This document shows, piece by piece, positions 7,721 through 10,881 of a stretch of DNA of 10,881 nucleotides (positions are counted from its first letter, which is position 1; each line of letters starts with the position of its first letter). Where the stretch lies: positions 1 through 10,881 of the forward strand of contig NWUY0303892358.1 in assembly GCA_004151065.3 (NCBI GenBank), in the 5' to 3' direction. This DNA comes from Larix sibirica (Eukaryota; Streptophyta; Pinopsida; Pinales; Pinaceae). A program made the translations under genes and the position numbers. The notes under the pieces are model-generated. The model saw only the letters and a program-made list of their open reading frames with translations, made no database searches and was not told where the DNA came from.

Positions 7721-7831
7721 GTATATAAAATCTTTCAATTATGTTTCCATCGTTTTCCCTTTTTGTAACTAAGAATAACTGAAATTCTGTAACGTTTGAA
7801 AAACCAATGCATTGTATTGTATGTGAAACAG
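7721..7831 (+). other. Intron 1 of the LOR pseudogene
   Basis: Starts GTATAT after the AAG codon at 7718-7720 and ends ACAG before AGG at 7832. Similarity to LOR proteins stops and resumes exactly at these borders (TM-stop-RK, then RLCLQHEW), supporting the boundaries and showing that this copy did not arise by retroposition of spliced mRNA. Confidence 0.8.
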
Positions 7832-8081
7832 AGGTTGTGTCTGCAACATGAATGGATGGCAAGGATTCTTGGGAGAATCCCGGGACACCCAAAAACCATT
7901 GTTTTTCATGAGAAGGACACCCTCTCTATTGATTCATACAAAGAATTTAGCAGCGGTTTACGTGTGTTTGTCGGCTAAAAGAAACAAGAAGAAGGCGCAC
8001 TCTGACTACCGCGTTGAAGGATGTTATGCCAAGCATTCCTTCACCCTTCTCAACAACCTCAACGAACTCATTGCTGCAGAG

Positions 8082-8188
8082 GTCTGTTCACAGTTAACTT
8101 TATGTGCCCAGGATGTCTAGTTTACCTCGTATATTCAAGTAATTTTTTATGCCAAGTTCTGAATGTATTAATTATGGTTATATTGCAG
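8082..8188 (+). other. Intron 2 of the LOR pseudogene
   Basis: Starts GTCTGT after the GAG codon at 8079-8081 and ends TTGCAG before GTG at 8189. Coding similarity resumes in phase 0 with the C-terminal strand and helix of the family. Confidence 0.8.
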
Positions 8189-8320
8189 GTGAAGCCAAAG
8201 CAAGTAAGATCAGAGATAACGTTGGGAACATATGTGTTTAATCTGACGGTAAGCCTTGGCTACGACCAAGCTTTCGTTATGGGGTTGATTATCGTTCTGG
8301 ATCAGAGCATGCACTCATAG

Positions 8321-8545
8321 CTGATTCGCGCATAGATTCCACGGAGCACCAGAAAAAGAGAGGAGATAATTTGTTTTATTGTTTCCTGCTCTTGGCCTTG
8401 GAATGAAGAAGTCTTGGCACTCTGGGAATCTTAGTGGATTCTCTCTGCTTCACTTCATTCATGTATTGCTATAGTTTGGAATGTTTAGCAGGAATGAAAA
8501 TGCATGCTTAGGGTTTTACATATTTTCTTTTTTCATTTGCTGCAG
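8321..8545. other. Spacer between LOR pseudogene and WAT1 fragment
   Basis: This stretch would hold the 3' UTR of the former LOR gene. It ends in a pyrimidine-rich tract and GCAG acceptor (8542-8545), which belonged to an intron of the former WAT1-related gene. The switch from one gene's 3' flank to the other's intron must occur within these ~225 bp, but I see no element ends marking it. Confidence 0.6.
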
Positions 8546-9012
8546 GAAGACCAAGCCAATTCTCACATTTACTGCTTTCTGTGGTATTTTTGTCAAAGCT
8601 TTGATTGGGTAATGATTCATAAACTGAATTCTACAGTTATTTTGTAGAGAGACCATTGCTTTTAAAATTAATGGATTGTATTCATTTGCAGGTCCACTTT
8701 GAACCAAAAATTCTACTCGGCAACTCTGGCTTATACATCACCCACATTTTCATGTGCACTCAGCAACATGGTAGCTGTTGTGATGGCTAATCCTTTCCGG
8801 TAATTGTCTAAAGATCCAGATCCAGTACATTATTCCAAACAAGTTTATATGCCATTACTTTATCTGAGTGCCTATTTTATTTGTTGAAAGCAAAATTTCT
8901 GAACTTGTTACAGACGGGATAGAGGTGGTATAGGAAGTCTGGGTGCTAAGGCAAATTCACTAGGAACCATCATCTGCTTTGGTGGGACTAGCTCGTGACA
9001 TTATGCAGAGAA
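8546..9012 (+). pseudogene. WAT1-related (EamA/UMAMIT) transporter gene fragment, three exons
   Basis: WAT1-related proteins are plant ten-helix membrane transporters (drug/metabolite transporter superfamily, UMAMIT group) that move amino acids or auxin-related compounds. Only the middle of the gene is here. Exon a (8546-8608) has KTKPILTFTAF and FVKALIG. Exon b (8692-8799) has STLNQKFYSATLAYTSPTFS, then CALSNMVAVVMANPF, matching the family's LDQNFYYAGLKYTSPTF block. Exon c (from 8914) has GAKANSLGTIICFGG, matching the QAKVVGT-x-VC-x-GG block. The introns 8609-8691 and 8800-8913 have GT-AG ends and join in frame. After GGT the match LVTLCR resumes from 8992 in another frame, and the exon c frame hits TGA at 8996-8998, so a small indel at 8987-8991 broke it. 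The N-terminal and C-terminal helices were not found, so this is a non-functional remnant. Confidence 0.85.
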
Positions 9013-9900
9013 ATAAAATTAAAGGTGTAGTCATGATCATGTTTCCCTTTAAAAGAACGCAATGCAAGCACAAATCTAATGAATCCGTCTCTCAAATTTT
9101 GATGAAGGGCTTTGTCGCCATTCTTTTGCAAGGAAAAGCGCCTGTCTCTTTTGGGCTTAGGTTGCGGAGCTCTAGGAAAATTAGACTTGCCCGCTGACTA
9201 TGAGTATTGCAGTTGCATCTAGCGCTGTTCTTGCTGCTGATGGGGATGTCCAGGTAGGGGCCTCAGCTTCCATCGAATTGCCAAACCATAGATTGATGTG
9301 GACTCTATCTTCGATGTTATCAAATCGAAGAAGGTTTCAATTGTTGCAATTAATGGAATTTTTTAAAACTGCTTTCAAGTTGGGCGTGTTTGGGAGGAAT
9401 TTGGGATTGTTTGTTTTTTATTTGTAAATAAGTGCCAGCTGTGGGGTTTTATGGCTATCCAATGGAACCAAATTTGGTCTGCGAGAAATAAAAATGCTAA
9501 TTTGTTATTAAAATTGAAGATGAAAAAAGAGGGGTTGCCGAGAAATAAAAAGAACCATTTACGAGAGGAAAGATAAGTAGGACTCCGATAAATGACATAC
9601 ATATTTAGGGGGAGGTCTTGTGTCGTGGTATGAGAGATAGCTTGGTCTCTAAGTAGCCTATTCTCGCTCAACGTAATCCTGCCCAATATATCTTTATTTG
9701 CTGGCTGATCAATTGGGTTTGTGGTGAACATAGATTAAGATGTAAGGTTGTTAAATATAAATGCGTTATAAGCATGGTTCAGATTCTGTTTTGATCTGAA
9801 AACATCTCACACAGTATGAGTTATTCGATGTTAATGTCATTCAATGTTACGCCTCACTAGATATAGGGAATTTTTGTTTATTTGAAAGATATATAAGGAG
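9013..9900. other. Unassigned segment with small unrecognised frames
   Basis: Open frames exist on the plus strand at 8979-9197 and 9200-9427 and on the minus strand at 9375-9731. The first begins inside the frameshifted WAT1 exon and is an artefact of that shift at its start. The second (MSIAVASSAVLAADGDVQ...) and the minus-strand frame match no family I recognise. The stretch 9070-9350 is less AT-rich than its surroundings, so it may hold a third gene fragment, but I cannot name one. No similarity to the rest of the WAT1 gene was seen. Confidence 0.35.
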
Positions 9901-10881
9901 ATTTCATTGAAAATCACCATCCATTTTTAGTTTTTTTTTTATAAGAATAAACGACTGTATCTAATATGCATCTACTATTGATTAATGTGGCAATGCAAAC
10001 ACCTATATTCATAAGTTATGCACGGACAGGCAATATTCTCTCCGTTGTCCTATGAGATGAAGAACAAATTATTTATAAAATGAACTCGGGGAACATGCAA
10101 AGCATAGTTTTATACTATTTGTGATATTAGTCCATATCTAAGAACAAATTTAAAAATGGACACATGGAATGAACACATGATTGAAAGGGTCCAGATCCCA
10201 AGTCATTATAGTATAACTTAACGCAAACTCAATCCAATAAAATCGTTGTACATGACTCGAAGGTTGGCAAGTGGCTGGTGCAAATGGAACATGTTTTGAT
10301 TCTAAAAATAGTTAACAAAACCCGACGCCAGTTGAGTCAATAATTGATGATTCCGTGGCTAATAATTGATCCGTCAATAGGTTAAGTGATCATTTCAAAG
10401 TTTTCGGCAACTGGAATTCATCTAAAGATCAAAGGTTGAGCAACCGTTCAAGCATCCAACAATGGTTGAAAATGAAAATGGATTCCCAAAGAGTTATTAG
10501 GCGATTCTGGAAGATCATTGGTTTAAGTTCGATTGTCGGAGGTGTTTAAGAAGGGAAATGGACCCTTATTCTTAATTGGACTATTTTTTTTAACAATTGA
10601 AAAAGTTGATAAAGGATGATAATAATTTTTATTTTAGAAAATAATTATTTTATGATTTTGATTTGGGTATAATTTTTTTAATTGTAATTTTGTATTGTTA
10701 GAATTATTATTATTTTTAATATAAAATTGCATTTAATTTTTTTTGAATATTTTTTAATAACCAATCATATAATTTTATATAAAAAAATTAATTTAGTTTT
10801 ATTATTTTTAATATTAAAAATATAATTTCTAAAATAAAATAACAATTTTTATAACAAATTCATAATATTTAGATTATAACA
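9901..10881. other. AT-rich spacer at the window's right end
   Basis: No gene was recognised. From about 10570 the DNA is extremely AT-rich with many homopolymer runs and short palindromes, such as the 20-bp one at 10803-10822. It could be decayed repeat or a scaffold-attachment-like stretch; the sequence alone does not decide. Confidence 0.45.

Larger units (their letters stand above)
7521..8320 (+). pseudogene. LURP-one-related (LOR) family pseudogene, three exons
   Basis: LOR proteins are plant proteins of about 200 residues with a tubby C-terminal-like fold; the founding member LURP1 is linked to pathogen defence in Arabidopsis. Exon 1 (coding similarity 7583-7720) has SFTVFDTTRNLVFRVD and VVLMDAAGMALLTM. 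Exon 2 (7832-8081) has RLCLQHEW, then GFLGESRDTQKPLFFMRR and YRVEGCYAKHSFTLLNN. Exon 3 (8189-8320) has EITLGTYVFNLTV and the terminal hydrophobic helix QAFVMGLIIVLDQ. Introns 7721-7831 and 8082-8188 have GT-AG ends and phase 0. Lesions: TGA at 7712-7714 where the family has Arg in an RRK motif; an ATGG duplication (7852-7859) shifting the frame; about ten residues missing between FRVD and VVLMD; and no in-frame start, since the ATG at 7521 meets TAG at 7599. Family call is firm; loss of function is very likely. Confidence 0.88.

Noticed and set aside
9375-9731. 118-codon minus-strand protein gene
   Set aside because: No recognisable family; the second half is low-complexity, rich in Phe and Asn, as expected from reading AT-rich DNA.
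1-10881. CRISPR array, bacterial operon, phage or defence system
   Set aside because: There are no spaced repeats, no Shine-Dalgarno-led gene runs and no prokaryotic genes; introns and plant families show plant nuclear DNA.

Overview
The window looks like non-coding and repeat-rich DNA of a seed plant nuclear genome. The evidence is a plant-type non-LTR retrotransposon (LINE) whose reverse transcriptase is followed by an RNase H domain, remnants of two plant gene families (LURP-one-related and WAT1/UMAMIT) with short GT-AG introns, a tRNA-derived SINE-like insertion, and AT-rich spacers. I see no intact ordinary gene, no RNA gene likely to function as such, and no prokaryotic feature. The species cannot be determined from this sequence.

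Layout. Positions 1-73 may hold part of an unrecognised minus-strand exon. Positions 74-2060 are AT-rich spacer. A short 5'-truncated LINE lies on the minus strand (2081-2661), with its poly(A) end as a T run at 2078-2085 and a perfect 20-bp target-site duplication. About 100 bp later a second, longer LINE copy lies on the plus strand (about 2766-6085). It keeps a long open reverse transcriptase frame of 770 codons, then an RNase H region broken by stops, a 3' UTR and an A9 tail. The two copies share their last ~45 bp, so they belong to the same or sister families; each has lost its 5' part, including the endonuclease. Positions 6086-7549 are AT-rich spacer with an imperfect 69/66-bp tandem duplication and a ~112-bp SINE-like insertion with an internal B-box and 15-bp flanking repeats.

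Positions 7521-8320 hold a three-exon LURP-one-related (tubby C-terminal-like fold) pseudogene. It carries a nonsense codon at the end of exon 1, a 4-bp duplication that shifts the frame in exon 2, and a lost start. Directly downstream on the same strand (8546-about 9012) lies a three-exon fragment from the middle of a WAT1-related (EamA/UMAMIT) transporter gene, also frameshifted. The adjacent 9013-9900 segment has small unrecognised frames, and the window ends in very AT-rich DNA.

No new biological system is evident. The most informative points are the dated sequence of retroelement insertions, the loss of RNase H catalytic residues in both LINE copies, the cluster of intron-bearing gene fragments (possible capture or segmental-duplication debris), and a cryptic splice donor that could bypass both coding lesions in the LURP-one-related pseudogene.
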